DNA from: Atriophallophorus winterbourni
Taxonomy: Eukaryota; Platyhelminthes; Trematoda; Plagiorchiida; Microphallidae
Length of the DNA: 64,000 bases
Direction of reading: 5' to 3'
Assembly: GCA_013407085.1 (NCBI GenBank)
Contig: JACCGJ010006484.1
Span: forward strand, 124,001-188,000
Position numbers and translations under genes: made by a program. Under the pieces are notes generated by a model, which had not been told where the DNA came from, ran no database searches, and saw only the letters and a program-made list of their open reading frames with translations. Position 1 is the stretch's first letter. Every line of letters begins with the position of its first letter. Positions 23,086 to 36,659 of this stretch are shown in pieces.

Positions 23086-25389
23086 ATAAAAAATAATTGA
23101 GCCAAGAGATGGTTCCGGAGATCAGTTGATGTTAGTTGCCTTAATAAAACGAAATTATCAGCCATTTCCAGTGTGATGGCTGTTATATTTCCACAGGGAA
23201 TCAAATCGCTACCTGGTCATATGTAGAGTAGTGTTTATTGGCCGAAAAAAGCGTCTGAACAGCCATTCTATTCAAATAACTAAGCATTACTACATCAAAC
23301 ATGTGACGATAGCCGTAGATGACTTACTCATATTTTGCACTGTATTTTATACTTAATTTTTTAACATACGAATTGCATACTATGTTCTATCCTCAAATGT
23401 TAGTTTAATATGTTCGCACGCATGCAACTAATGGTTCCTGTCTTAATAGTAGCAGCATCTGAGAACATAATAAGTCTATCGAATTCCATTATTAACCCGT
23501 CGAACGCAACAAAGTTCTTCAAGTTTCCAATACTGAGAAATTTTATCATGCCGATTGTTCGCTAGCACGGAGGTTTTGTCGATTACCATAGTAACAATAT
23601 AAGACCAAGGGCAACAACCAAAACCCGTGGTTTTTGTCTGCGTAAGACGCGACACGCTTCAGATTATAACCAATAATTAGTGTTCAGAGAATAGATTTGT
23701 TCAAGCACATTTGCAATCTTTAGGCTGTCCGTTTTGTCCCATTGTAGTTTATACCCATCGGGCACTAGCCCAAGGCCTGGTGACCAAACATTAAATCATG
23801 TGAAGCGTTCACATACAGAAACATGGTGTCATGCGGCCCTCCCCAAGGTGGCCACTCAATGTTTGATGGCAAATGACCCATTGGCATCACGTGCTTACAC
23901 ACGCGCACACACCTGTACATCTACATTATCAAAACCCGTTTTTCCCAAGAGCAACTATCCGAAAAAGCAGAAATGTAGGTCCCGTTCATCACATAAATCA
24001 ACTTTGGACAAAGTCGGTCTGGTGATTAATTGAAAAATTTGGATTGAGCGTTTGTTCAGCGAAATGTGGAAATGGTTCGCTGCAATATCACAATTTACAT
24101 TTTTTCTGGCTGAGGAGAGGGTCAATTTAGAGGGTGCTTGTCGGTGTTGGTTATATGCTGCGCGGAGAGAAATTTTTCCACGTTGCTTATTACATATTGG
24201 AAGTTTGCGTTGAAAATCTGAAAAATTCATTTCTAAAAGCTTTTCTAAAATCTTTTAGATGGATTGAAGTTTGTTCTTGGCTTACTTCGGTTCATTTCGA
24301 TTATGGATGTACATCAAAAGCGCATGATGATTTCATGATCAACAGCTTTTAGATTCAGGAGGAACAACCACTCCTACCGCGTTTACAATGATAGGCATTA
24401 TTCGGTCGATCAACGACAGTTACATGTTGATAGAGTGATCAACGATCGGCAGCCGAGTACAGTAGCTACTAATCCCCAGCTTGCATATGACATGTTACAT
24501 AGTGCCTCTCATGTGATATAAATATTGAAAAATAAGATGTGTAGCGTTGAAATAAGTAATCTTTCCGCTTTGTAATATGCCTAAGTGACTCTGGAACAAC
24601 ATTCTGAACTAATATTACAAACGCAACACCTAGATAACTCGTGCGGTAGCATGTCAAAATGATCAGGTTAGGAAAAATGCAGTTTGATACCTTAAGTATC
24701 GTCTGAGCGAAACGCGACAAAAGAAGTATGTTGAACAATATATTCATTCAGTTCTTCATCATACACTTATAGTATTTGAAAAGCTGACTACCGAATTAGA
24801 TAGGATTGCGAGCCCAGTGCAGTTTAACAGTTAATCGTTCGAAATATCATGTGATCAGTAGATATTTTCCATACAGGAAAACATCTAATTCTGATACCAT
24901 GAAGTCATTTCTTCTCTGTACGTATGTTTTTTCTGTGGAATTGCATACCACATGATATTGTAAAATCTACCGCGATCCGTTTTTATAAATCAAAACTAGA
25001 TGCTTATATCAAAGAACACACCACTATCGGCCTGTATATTGACCCAACATGAACCCACACAAACCAAACACTTCAATGCAATATTGATTGCATCTTCTGT
25101 ATTATCTATAGCTGTCATCCAATGGTACATGTGAAGCAATTGATTTTTTTCACCATAAAATCTTGATTCTTCATTGTCTATTTCAAGCTAATGCCTTTCA
25201 CAAAACATTCGGCTCAACCCAGGTTCGGTCATTCACGGAACATCGGATGTACCATAGCTGAAATCGTTTATCGAAGAATCAAAAAACAAATGTTTACAAG
25301 TTTAGACCATCAAATACTTTCTGAATAATTTAATTGGGCACACAAGAAAACACTATTTGAACAAATACAACAGAGGAGCTCCAGTGAAG

Positions 25390-25427
<38 letters not shown>

Positions 25428-27680
25428 TTTGTGTGTGTATTATGAAATCCTGGTCTACGTATTAATGGATAAAATGTATTAATGATAAAAATATGATCAA
25501 TGTGCATGGAAGAACAAACCAGGAAAAGTGACAGCTTACGGCAAGCTAAGAATCAAATTGGTTAGTGATGAATATTGAAAATGCGATAAATAATGAAAGA
25601 TTAAAAATGCCAGTACATACAAGTGCTCTTCACATAACCGAGGAGCAAATTGGGGTTTCGATGCTATTTTCATGAGCGACACTAAATAAGAAACAAACAA
25701 GGTAATATGGCTTCTCATATCCTCGAACTGAAATTTTAATCGAACAAATGAAAATCACGCGTAAATAAGAGCGGGTGATAAGCCTAGACATTTTGGTATG
25801 ATTCAAAGTATCGGTTTGTTCCCAAAGTGATACTAACCGAACTTATGTCAATGAAAGCTAATGCTTTGCAACACAAATTAAAAAAATTAGTAATGGAATA
25901 CCTTGTACGAAAAGTAGTTCAGAAATGTTTCCATATTTTATTGGAGAAATATTACCGATAAACTTCACGTGATGCAAAATAAATATTGAAGTAATGATTT
26001 TTGTTATACGAAACGCTTTTTTAAACTTATCAATCGTTAACCAACGATATGTACATTGAAAGTGACCTATGCTTATCACGCTAGTACTGTTAAATGGGCG
26101 AAGTTGACTCTTCGATAAACGTCTCAATCTCGTTGTTTTATTCATGTTTTTCAATGCAGAAATCGTATCAAAGTTCCACTTAAATTCGTTATTACGCCCT
26201 GTTTTTTTAATACCCAAACAGCGAAAGCAGGTACATTATGCCATTGCAAATTGTCCACAAAATTTCAGGGTTATTAGAAAATACCGCACCGAATATTTCG
26301 CAAGGCGAATACATTTATTGATTGATGCGTGCTCAAATCGTGTATACATTCTCCACCGAACAGTATTGATATCACGATTTAATTTTTAAGTAGTGAAATT
26401 AGAGTAAATACACAACAGCTGACTTTAAAATAAACTAACATTTCAACTGCAATATGTTGTGCAACGTATTACAAAATTTAAACTGTAATAATGCTAAAAG
26501 GTGACTAAATAACCCGATCCAGAGGCTTCATTAAATTCTAAACCCTTTTGCCACCAGAACATTTTATCTATTGTAATAATGAGAATATGCATTCTGCAAA
26601 CAGTAAATCTCTCAAAATCAATTTGTGAATTAGGCATTGCGTGACTGTAATGGCATCGAACAGTTAGCATGAATGACCTCGGCAAAATTTGGAATAATAA
26701 TCCTTTATCCATGTTACCCGTCTAAGATACGCTGAAGAAAGTGAAACTGATCACCACTTACAAATGATTAAAATGAAAGTTAGTGCGAGAATCACATTAA
26801 AGCATACACATTTATTATCGGGACCGATGCTACAGCGACTTCAAGAGGTAGTGTTTTATCAAATGCTTTCACTCAATTAGTTACGTGTAAATCTAGGATA
26901 ATTTTGTGTCCTTAAAATATGTGACATTATTAGTAATACTGGCGTTGTAGTCCTAATTTCATCTTTGTTTGTTGCTTACTTGCAAAGACTTCTGGATCTC
27001 ACCTATACAGAATATAGTACACATTTGAAGCACATTAAAATAAATATGACAGACAAGTTGCTTACTGACAATTCTCAAATTTAATTCGAGAAACTGAGAG
27101 TAAATAACTTCATTCAGAAAATTCATTACCGTGCTTAATTTCTTCGTACCCATCAAATCAGCACAATAGTTTCAGGTAGATGTGCCGATAATTGCACCAT
27201 TGACACCATGTACTGAACACACCATACATATTTTAAATACTACTTGCATCTTTCTCCCATTGGGGCTGTTTTATTTCCGCTTTCTTATCACGAAAAGCTG
27301 CAGCGATATTGTTTTACTAATTTCTAGACTACTACAGCTATTTTTGCCTATTATGCGTACCAATTTTATACCTAAACGTGTTTCAGAGTTAGGTTTAGAG
27401 AAGTTTCAAATGTGCAAACTTTGTGAAGATTGAATCTGACTTGACGCGTCAAACACTCTAGGCTCGAAACTCCGGAAAGGCTTGTTCCAAATTTTCGCAC
27501 CGGGATTGGCTGACAATATCCCAGCTACGCAGCTCTTGGGTACTATGGAAAAACCGTTTATAATTGATTCACATTCAAAATAAGTCCACGTTGTCAAACA
27601 ATAAAAAGCACGATGTCTACCATATTAATATTTAATTATTGCTCTTAAGTTACCGAAGTTTTACATAGATTATTTCAGTC
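23086..27680. other. Intergenic, few recognisable features
   Basis: No convincing gene. A compound microsatellite lies at 25389-25450. Scattered open frames of 60-120 codons show no recognisable motif and have base composition like the flanks. Confidence 0.4.
25389..25450. repeat. Compound TA / GA / GT microsatellite
   Basis: About 18 TA units, then about five GA units, then a short GT run, read directly. Confidence 0.9.
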
Positions 27681-27685
27681 CATGG

Positions 27686-28167
27686 AAACCACTGTTAAAT
27701 AGGATTCGTACAAGAAACCATGATGCTCAACTGCAGAATCACACACTGTTTCCTAGTCTGGCGCACAAGACGCTCAAGTTGACGAACGCATTGTGATGCT
27801 CATAACCCCCACACTTAAACTACACAACCAGCTTCTTAATGTTTGTGGGCAACAGGTGGAGACAGTAAGATCAGGCTCAGTGAGTATTGAAAAAGAGTAA
27901 AAGTAGAAAGCAAAGTTTTACTTGGAAACCACGCTTAATTATAGTTCGTCAAACGAACCATGACGTTCGTTTACCGTTTTGATAGTTTCTTTGCCATTTT
28001 CACTTTTTCAATGATCCTTGATATCGCTGTGGTTTCTAATTGCGGGGGATGTGAGCAACAGAATACTTTGGCCGTTTCTAAGCAACTTGAGCGCTTGAAC
28101 AAGAATTACATTGTGAATCTGCATTTGAACACCGTATTACGTTGTAAGAACCCTATTTAACAGTTGC
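27686..28167. repeat. Hammerhead repeat family B, 480-bp inverted-repeat element
   Basis: The left end (CTGTTAAATAGGATTC, then TACAAGAAACC and CAGAATCAC) is the reverse complement, with mismatches, of the right end (GAATCTGCATTTGAACACC..., then GTAAGAACCCTATTTAACAG). Moving inward, both arms carry CAACTTGAGCG, then the GAGCA(T/A)CA/GGGG flank, and then a decayed hammerhead region: minus strand at 27880-27820, plus strand near 28000-28045. The element is thus a palindrome with arms of roughly 170-190 bp. No clear target-site duplication was seen. Confidence 0.7.
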
Positions 28168-28284
28168 ATGCAAATATAACTTTGTTTACCAATGTTCAAC
28201 TCATTCACTGCTATCTGAACCATAGCTTCACTCTCTCCATCTGATAACGGTAAACGGCCATGAAGAAAGAAAACAGGAAAAAGT

Positions 28285-28345
28285 AAGTTGCTTTATTCAT
28301 ATACACGTATTTTCAGCAATTGCAATAATTTCATTACAAAATTAA
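28285..28345. repeat. Interspersed repeat family D, copy 2
   Basis: CTTTATTCATATACACGTA, then TTTTCAGCAATTGCAATAATTTCA, matches 49838-49895 and 9578-9640. Confidence 0.5.
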
Positions 28346-29540
28346 AAAACGACGAACGTCTCGACATCAGGTTAAAATTTGTCAAATGTACGATGTTCCC
28401 GGTCCGTCTTGATTAATAACTTCAACATGTGATCCAGTGTATTACGAAATGCCGACCGGTTTCGAAGCGTATGTTATTGTGTTGTGAGCACAACGACACT
28501 TTATTTCGCACCCTTTAGAGTGATTATATATAGTCATAATTATTAGCAAAATAAGCCGTATATCGTGAGAGCGCATCTTGGCCAATCTCAAAATAATGTA
28601 ACGATTAGCAATTTTGATTTGATCCCAATGTCTAACTGTTTGCCAGTCTCACTTCATTAGGGTGACATGACTGCCAATGGCGCTATTATTTTTACAGTGA
28701 AAGTTCGTGGTCAAATATTTTTTGAGCTACACCTTCCTGAAATCTTCCTAATAAACAAAATGTTTTGGGAATGTTTAACTTTGATGGGTTTATAAATCCT
28801 AGACACCATTTGATTGAAGGATTTTTCAGCATGCATGTTGATAGATTTCTGATTACTTATCCAGATTAACCAGTTAGTCGCTGTCTACCCGAAAGAATAA
28901 TAACACTAATGGATTAGAGGTTTGATCAAATCGAATAAGATTGCTATCGATGCTACGATTGTTCGTTTCAAGTAACAACTCAAAATGGCTTTACCTGTAA
29001 TAACGTACAAGTAGCGACGCAACATTTAATAAAAGCTCTTTGAATGAGTACTGTGAAAACCTGGCCAAAATTCCTTATTCATTAGAATAATCACTGATAT
29101 AAGTAGTCTATCATCAACACGATTTTCGAAATCTGAGCCTATGCTGTTTTTCTTAGGCATGGCGTGACACTCGAAAAAAATTTATACGCATAAAATTATT
29201 GGATTTTAGTTAACTGAATCGACTACTTAATTAAAAAATGTTATATAGTTCAAGGTTGTTCTAGTAAATCATTGGCTTTAAAAAACGCTGGATTTTTCAT
29301 CCATATGTTCATTTGTGCTATCAACACTAATTGCCAAAACAAATTTGCGTACATACAAATTTCTGAAAAAAAAATAAAATAGCACACCTACTATGAAAAT
29401 GGGAAAAATGGAACCGATTTAATTTTCAAAACAATTTTCGTTTGACAGACACCATTCTCAACTTCTGTTTGCTACAAACGTATCAAACAAGGACGCAACG
29501 GCGATCAATTCACGCAACACAGTCATCACCTGACTGGCAA
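28346..29540. other. Intergenic, nothing coding recognised
   Basis: Contains only a GACCGGTTTCG piece at 28453-28463 (hammerhead-like GAAACCGGTC on the minus strand, without the other half). Confidence 0.4.
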
Positions 29541-29665
29541 GTAAAACATTCTTTCACTGTTTCAAGCTCATACGGATCCCGATCCTACTGTCCCTACCTG
29601 ATGAGTGCAAACAACACGAAACTGGTCGTGGTGTGTGCGTGATTGAAATTCATGAAAATGAACGT
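29540..29665 (+). repeat. Hammerhead repeat family A, best-preserved copy
   Basis: The order CACTGTTTCAAG, GATCCTACTGTCCCTAC, hammerhead core, GTGGTGTGTG, GATTGAAATTCATG is the family consensus. The left and right ends of the unit are truncated. Confidence 0.75.
29592..29635 (+). ncRNA. Hammerhead ribozyme, type I, intact core (family A, copy 4)
   Basis: CTGATGA (29599-29605) is followed by GTG/CAC stem II around a CAAACAA loop, then GAAA (29618-29621), C, TG, and GGTC ending at 29627. Stem I pairs CCCTAC with GTGGTG (CTAC:GTGG including one U-G, then one mismatch and another C-G). Stem III is only A-U and C-G with a 2-base loop. Every invariant core base of the hammerhead ribozyme is present. 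The predicted self-cleavage site is between 29627 and 29628. Such short-stem-III hammerheads are known in Penelope-like elements and are thought to act best as dimers. Activity is not demonstrated. Confidence 0.78.
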
Positions 29666-30169
29666 ATCAATATAGTTTAATTTGAAACATTCCAATATTA
29701 TTCTCGATGCGAGTCGACACAGAGTCAAACGTACACAGATTGGAATTCGTCTTTGCGAAATAACGAAGTTACTCTAACTTCTCGATTAGAACTAATCACA
29801 AAATGACTTGCTCATGGTGAGTCTATGTTGATGGGAAAGCACATCTGTTCAATTTGTTGTTCTCGAAATCTAGCAAGAGGCATCCGAATAACCGAATATC
29901 ACGTTAATTGATATTTAATCCAAAGCAAACACACTACGCTTCTTAGCATTGCAAGGTTCATCGCAAAAGATGAGACGCTTAGTTGAGAATGTAGTAACAA
30001 TAACAACCATCTTTGCCAATAATTGCGAACATGTGAATTTTGTTGAATGTCGCGAGTTTTAATGAGGTTTACTCGAAAAATAGCTATCATGACTAGAATA
30101 AATGTTATCCAAACCAACAAGACTGTCGGTAGGATGCACGAAACGTTCCTTAAGTCGATCTAGATGAGA

Positions 30170-31270
30170 AACGTAATTCAGCTGCTTTCAACAATCAACG
30201 TACAAGAATTCAAGGTGAAAAACGCACATTATTATGTATCATACCATATTTAATATTCGTTCATGAAAAAGAAATAATTCATAATCATGTAAGGTCGCGT
30301 AGAGCCGAGTGAAAACTTAATACACACGATTTGCGACATATATGTGCCCAAAATTTTGTATCAATATTTCGAAGCTATATGAAAATAACATTGGGTTTTA
30401 CGAACAGCCTTTCGGAAAATGTGATTGAACATTAAAACACCCAATATTACTGTCATACAGTTAAAGTACACGACAACCGTTACGCGATTTCGTGTTTGAC
30501 AGTGGCACTCGCATCATTCAGTACAATACAATGTACGATTTACTACGGGAATTCAAACTCAATGTAAAGTATGCGTAAAGTGAAAATATTTAAGATTCAC
30601 AAAAAAATTCATCGATGTTTATACTGCTAACGTCAAAATACACGTGGGTACAGGAGCTACTTTTACCAACTTTTCATTCTTCAGGTACTATATCAAACGC
30701 AGTTCTCTAAAAGATTCACAGTAGGTTAGGTTGCAGATAAGCTGAAAACTTGAACATTCGCAATTGTTATGAGAGGAAACTAATCAGAAAATACGATTCT
30801 AAAACCGACGACACGTGGGGTATTGTGTGATATGATAGAACAACTATAACAGAAGGGATGCGTGGGTATGAGAGTGATTGTGCTCATTAATAAAAAGGCC
30901 GTTGTAGTCAACCTCGGAAAATGCCTGCAGTCGGAATCTCGTTAAGCCATCAGATGCTGCACACAATAAGTTCTAACGATTCATTTCTGTTTTACTTTTA
31001 GGGAATGTCGAAGCAAGATTATACAAAAAGGATGTTGTTCATCATCTGTTATCCTGATGCGATTTACAACACACAAATTTAGAAAGATACCACAGTCCGA
31101 TTTTGTGAGGAAACTAATCAGAAAATTAGCAATTTACGTTTGAAAACTGCGGCTCGATTCGTTTCAGCGTTTACAAAGAGAATGTTCAAAATTTAAGGTG
31201 GAAACGCACATTACTTAATTCATAATTCGTTCGTATTCGTTCACTAAAAGAAATAATAATAATAAAGCAA
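30170..31270. repeat. Two diverged copies of a local repeat (family E)
   Basis: AAGGTGAAAAACGCACATTA with a following TTCGTTC...AAAGAAATAAT (30211-30277) resembles 31193-31260. GAGGAAACTAATCAGAAAAT occurs at 30771-30790 and 31106-31125. No coding content was recognised. Confidence 0.45.
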
Positions 31271-34200
31271 ATGTAAAACAATTTCAATCAAAATTTAGAC
31301 TTTGTTTACGCAAGCTTCACAATTAGAAAATTGAAAAACCTTCTTCCGGGTACGTAGCCATGCGTGAAAACCTGGCAGGCGACGACAGATTTTCCTGAAA
31401 AGTTGATAAGAACTATAACTCTCATGCACGACACGGATTATAAATAAAAATCTTCAGCTTCGAACTAGAAGAGGAATAATGCTGCAGCTTATCGCTAAAG
31501 GTCGATATCCTAGGCACGGTAGCAATTATCTTATAAGCAAAATAACTATTAATAAAATGTATATCCACTACAATTGATACGAGAAATAACGCAATCATAT
31601 TCTGGATATGTACATCCGCGGTTGAAATTGACCAAGGTGACCAAAAAACATTGTTTCTTGCCTCAATGAGTTAATATAATGCATATTATCTATCTTTTGC
31701 AGTGTAAATTCTGCGACCATCCTCCTACCTTGAAAAACCAGAATATTAAAGCTGGTCATGATGAGGTTCAAATGAGATTACTCATTTCGTATTCTGTGAT
31801 TCGAGCGTTCTAGCATGAGTTCCTTCGAGTGAAATTGTGCTCAATACCGCGACCATGGCTTCCGTCGAAGCGAATTCCCCTCATTCTGCATGATTACTAT
31901 TATTGTTATTATGTCAGATACTCAAATATTGCTTTAATGTATAGAGCACTCACGCGTTAGGTACGAATGAAATTATTTGTCAGAGAAAGTTGGGTTTCAA
32001 TTGATGCATTTTTTTGGATAAAGAATACTCATCATAGGTAATTCATTGTTTTCCATTAGAGCTTAGTTTTAAATTATTTTCCACGTACACTACTGATCGT
32101 GTGTCCATTGGGATCTACGGAGTGTGATCTGCCTGAGGATATTTTTTTCGAAAATAATGATCGTTCTGAGATAATTTAATAACCAAACGCGGCAATACAA
32201 TCGCGGTTTGCGGGACGTGATTTTCTGTGGCAGTTTATATAAAGTATAAAAAACAAAGATTCGTTTATCACATACAGAAAAATTCACCAGATCATCCATG
32301 TATGTTAAGATTTTGGTGTTATTTTGGAAACAATAAAATTATCGCGATTAACCAGGGAACATACACATGGCATTTCATCATTTGATGAACGCCGAACTAC
32401 ACAAAGTTCACATTGCATGTTGAACATCTTTACGATTCAAAAATAGACTCGAGCTACAAAATTACCAGTGCTTACACCATTTTGTTCAAAGCTGAGCAGC
32501 AAAGATATCTTTCCTTGAAGCATCCTGACTCCGTTATTCGTGTAACTGGGACTACAGAGATTAGAACAAAAGGCCTGCTGGGTGGCTTTCAAAACGTTTT
32601 TTAGTGAAAACCTTCTTCAAGTTATCGGTCCACACCCCGAGGACAATAAATCCCAACTTAATAACGCTCCTTTGTCGAATATCACAACACAAGAGAACAA
32701 CAATTGGTCACCATCTGGACCACACATGAGGAAGTATCGCAATACAAGCCTGACTAATATATAAATGATTCTCACAAAGCATAAGTAAGCAGGCGCAATT
32801 CCTAATTGAGCTCGGGTAACAACCTGTCAAACGGCTGTCTTCGACATTTCGGAATAACATTTTGATCACTAGTTTATTATATCAGCCATCTATTCCTGTA
32901 ATTGAAGGCACCACATGGGTGACCCGAATTTTCGTGTTTGCTATTACGTACTCGGCCTTGTCATTGGATAATGGCATTGCATTTTGCTGTATGATGGTGC
33001 GGTGCAGTTAATCGTGCACCACACGCTCTCTGCAGTTTGCATTAGCTCATCTGAGCAGAAAATCCTAGGTAGTAAGTCTTTTTAAAATCGGAATATCGAA
33101 TTAAAAATTAAATTTAGTTTCTGCTTTTGCTGATTATGGATTATTGCTATTCTTCAAATGTTATTTTCGCGTCCGTTTCTAACAGATTTAGTTCCATTGG
33201 AAACTGAAGATAAGTGCTCGGTTTACAACTACTGAATTGGAAAGAATACATAATACATAAGATTCATTTGTATCGATAAAAACCCGAAGCCTTCTCCGGT
33301 AACTCCGCGTTTCCTAGTTCAACGGTCATTACCTATAATTTTGATACATCGTGTGTTCAATTTTGGCACTTAGATTGATAAATTCTGGAAAATACTTGAC
33401 ATTATTGCAGCATTTTAACTTTATATTAATGCTCACTGACAGATTAATGATTACCATCGTATCTTGAACTCTTCAACAAATGTTAACATTTGTTTAAAGT
33501 TTTATATCGCATTCAAGGTATTCAACAATGCTGTATTTGTTGAAGATTCGATTCGCTAGTTTGGGATGCGTTCAAGGCAGGTGGAATTGTTTAGCATAAA
33601 TATTTTCCACTTTGACCCATAATTAAATTTTGGGATACTTTGGCTTTGCTGTCAAAAACAATCTTACATTTCAAGTAGAAGGAAATCATACGAGGTGATT
33701 CGGCTTCATATAGAATTTTAAGGATAATGTATATCATCGTTATTGAGCAAGGTGCCATTTTGGGGGACTTTTTTTATAAAGATCTAAAGCATATCGATTC
33801 AGCCACACATCTCTCCAAGTGACAACAAATCTTATAAAGTCAACTTCGCTTCTGCTTTCTGGAAATCTTGTCCGAAGCCGAACATGCATTCTGGTCAAAA
33901 TAGTCTGCATTCCACCATACGTGAAAGTCATACCAAAATGCCTTTGGCTCCATAAATGTATGAAAAGTGATCACAGAATGAAACCAGGGAAACTCACGTT
34001 CACTTGAGTAAACCTGTAGTAAGAATACGAGGTTCGAAATCACAGATACTCAGAACGCAGAACTCAGATGCCAGCGACCACAAAAACGGTTGAGTTTGGA
34101 TGCCAATTTTTATAATTGATAGTGCCATTCGAAATCAAGCACAGTGTTCAAAGGCCTATAGCACGGTTGCTAAACATCTCTTCGTAAAATATGTGTTACT

Positions 34201-36245
34201 TCGAAATTAAACGGACAATTATAAATGTTGCAGAACTGTAATGAGCGTTTCCTATGTCAACATTTTATTCTCTTAAAAATTTTGAACAAAGTTTAAAAAT
34301 TACTTTTAGTTCACTAATCAATTGAACTTGTAAACGTCAAGGCTGATAAATGTGTCGATGGCTCATTTATTCTTACTTTAAAATATCGCAGAAAGTTGTA
34401 AATATTAAAGCAGGATTCGTCACAGGCGAGCAATGAGAAGAAATATAAAAAATTCAAAAATACCAACCGTTTTTACAGATTTTTAACTAGTTTCTACTAG
34501 AGTAGTGTGGTTGTATCGATCCATCGTGAAAAAACTGTTGTGAAAAAAGATACCTTAAAACTGATCGATTCCGCTCAAACATGTGGTGTCACTTTGCTAA
34601 GGTGACGTTGAATTTGGTGACTAAGTGTCAATGACCTTGCGAGCACTTCCGTTGACCTGACGCCAAATTTAACAGTTGAAAAAGAAATCGTAAAAATCAA
34701 GCAAGTATAACCCAAAAAACGGTGAACTTTGAGCAGCACAGTCAGATCATGTTGGCAACTAACCATGGCGTTCACATAGAGAACACGGGTCAAACGGCGT
34801 TTTGATGGTTTCTACACATTTACTGTCCGCCACGTCATCCGAAATCGGATACTAAAACGATAAAATTTTGGTCGACTTTGGCCGATCGCCGAGAGCAATG
34901 GATGAACATTGGAAGAAATGTCGATTTATGACATTAAGAGAAACAATGCGCTCTCAAGTTTCGCAGCGATTTGTATTAACAGATCATTTTTCAATGTCGA
35001 TATGGTTTGCATTAAAACACGCTTGATACAAATCTTTACACATGGACTTCAAACGATTGTACTCCCCCTAACGTAGCGGCAATATCGACAACTTTCTGCT
35101 CTCTCCAAACTGGCAGTCATGACCTACCCATCACGCGACGTTCCTATTTTAACCAACATCTGGATTCTATAAGATACGATGGGTTTATTTTCATAGACGT
35201 GATTTAGTCAGTATTGGCGACGTGGTTTTACGATTGATGAATGTGCTGTGCTTTAGAAAACATTTTAAAATTATTTAAATGTAACACATCATGTGCTACT
35301 AAGAAAATGGTATCTGTTCAGATTCAATTCACGTCTTGCGCGATGGTAATGTGTGTACGTGTCAAGCAAGATTTCATAAATTCATAACCAGCTTATCGCT
35401 CAGTGGGATATGCATAAACATAGGTCACTGCCATGCCCATCAGAATTTATTGTGATTATTCAGGTTTGTTTATCGGTTTCATTTTCAAAAACTAGAACAC
35501 TCTATCAAAACTTTGCTTTTATACATCCAGTTAGTATTTGTTCCGACGTAAGAATTCAAACCCAAAAGTATGGCTGGTGCTGTATCATTTATTATTGGTT
35601 TCAACTTTCATCAAATGCCTAGTGTGAATAATTGATGCTAGTAAGCTGGATTAATCTACTTTCCCGGGCTTCTCAACTTTGATAACGATAAGTGTCATAA
35701 TTTCTGCATTAAAGAACACTCTCTAGCTAATGCACTATCAACCGGTCAAAAAATACAGAACTTAGAAATCAGAAAGTTCTATGGTCGAAAAAGGAGTGAG
35801 CTTAACAATATCCATAGGATGACAAGCTATATGGAGTAGAAATATAAAATCTACAAAGATCAATAGGGACAGTCACATACACCATGGTTCGTCATATACC
35901 AATCGAGTTTAGAAGCGAAACCTCAAAAGATTCCTAGCGTGTGATTTCTTCAAGCAAAATGTTACAAGTGAAACAAATTTTAACCGAGAAAAAATTTCGA
36001 CAAATATCCAATCGAGAATGCGGAATGCTTAAATCCTTTGGATGTTTTCGTGTTCAAGTATGGTCATTGAGCTTTAGCAATTGTTTAAGGGGATGGTTTT
36101 TAGTATGCAAGATTTTGAATACCAACAGGAGGTCACTCCGTATCCGCCATTGGGTAAAATCGTGTAGGTTCAGTTTTAACATTCGCTCTGTGAAAGGCAA
36201 ATTTCTGTACCGTGAGAACCAACTTTGTAGCACGATGATAAATCC
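31271..36245. other. Intergenic, nothing recognised
   Basis: AT-rich. Several open frames of 60-104 codons (for example near 32413-32604, 33740-34043 and 35941-36255) have no recognisable motif, no paired splice signals and no repeat relatives in this window. None is supported as a gene. Confidence 0.4.
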
Positions 36246-36655
36246 TGTCGAGTAGTTCGATATCCTTACTCGGCCATGGTGCCCAGGCTTGGATGGAATA
36301 TTCCATAACAGGACGTATATACGTGTTAATTACCTGGGGTAGGGTTTCTTTTGAGAAGACTCAAGATACGGCAACCTTTATTGTACACCATGCGGCAATG
36401 ATGTCCAGGCTTAAGGTTAAACGACACCCAGATACCGAGATCTTTTTCTGCGGTGGTCCAGACGAGATCGTGCTTGCCAAGCTGATACATGTGGTGTAGA
36501 GATTTTCCAAGCTGCAGCATTTTACATTTCACAGGGTTAAATGACTGGGACCAGCGAAACAAGGTACACAGATCCTGCAGTAATGCCATATAGCGTGCAC
36601 AAGAAGTACTGCCTGTCAAAATCACGTGATCATTCTCACTGCATTTTACAAACAA
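36245..36655 (-). mobile_element. CR1-type LINE fragment, RT C-terminal region
   Basis: A minus-strand open stretch (36655-36326) includes LFRWSQSFNPVKCKMLQLG, then DLVWTTAEKDLGIWVSFNL and KPGHHC. This is the thumb region after the catalytic FADD box of CR1-clade RT. Its low-coordinate end gives the TYIRPVMEY-like motif near 36300. It aligns with 17740-18060 of the + strand copy. Truncated at both ends and inactive. Confidence 0.82.
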
Positions 36656-36659
36656 AGAA

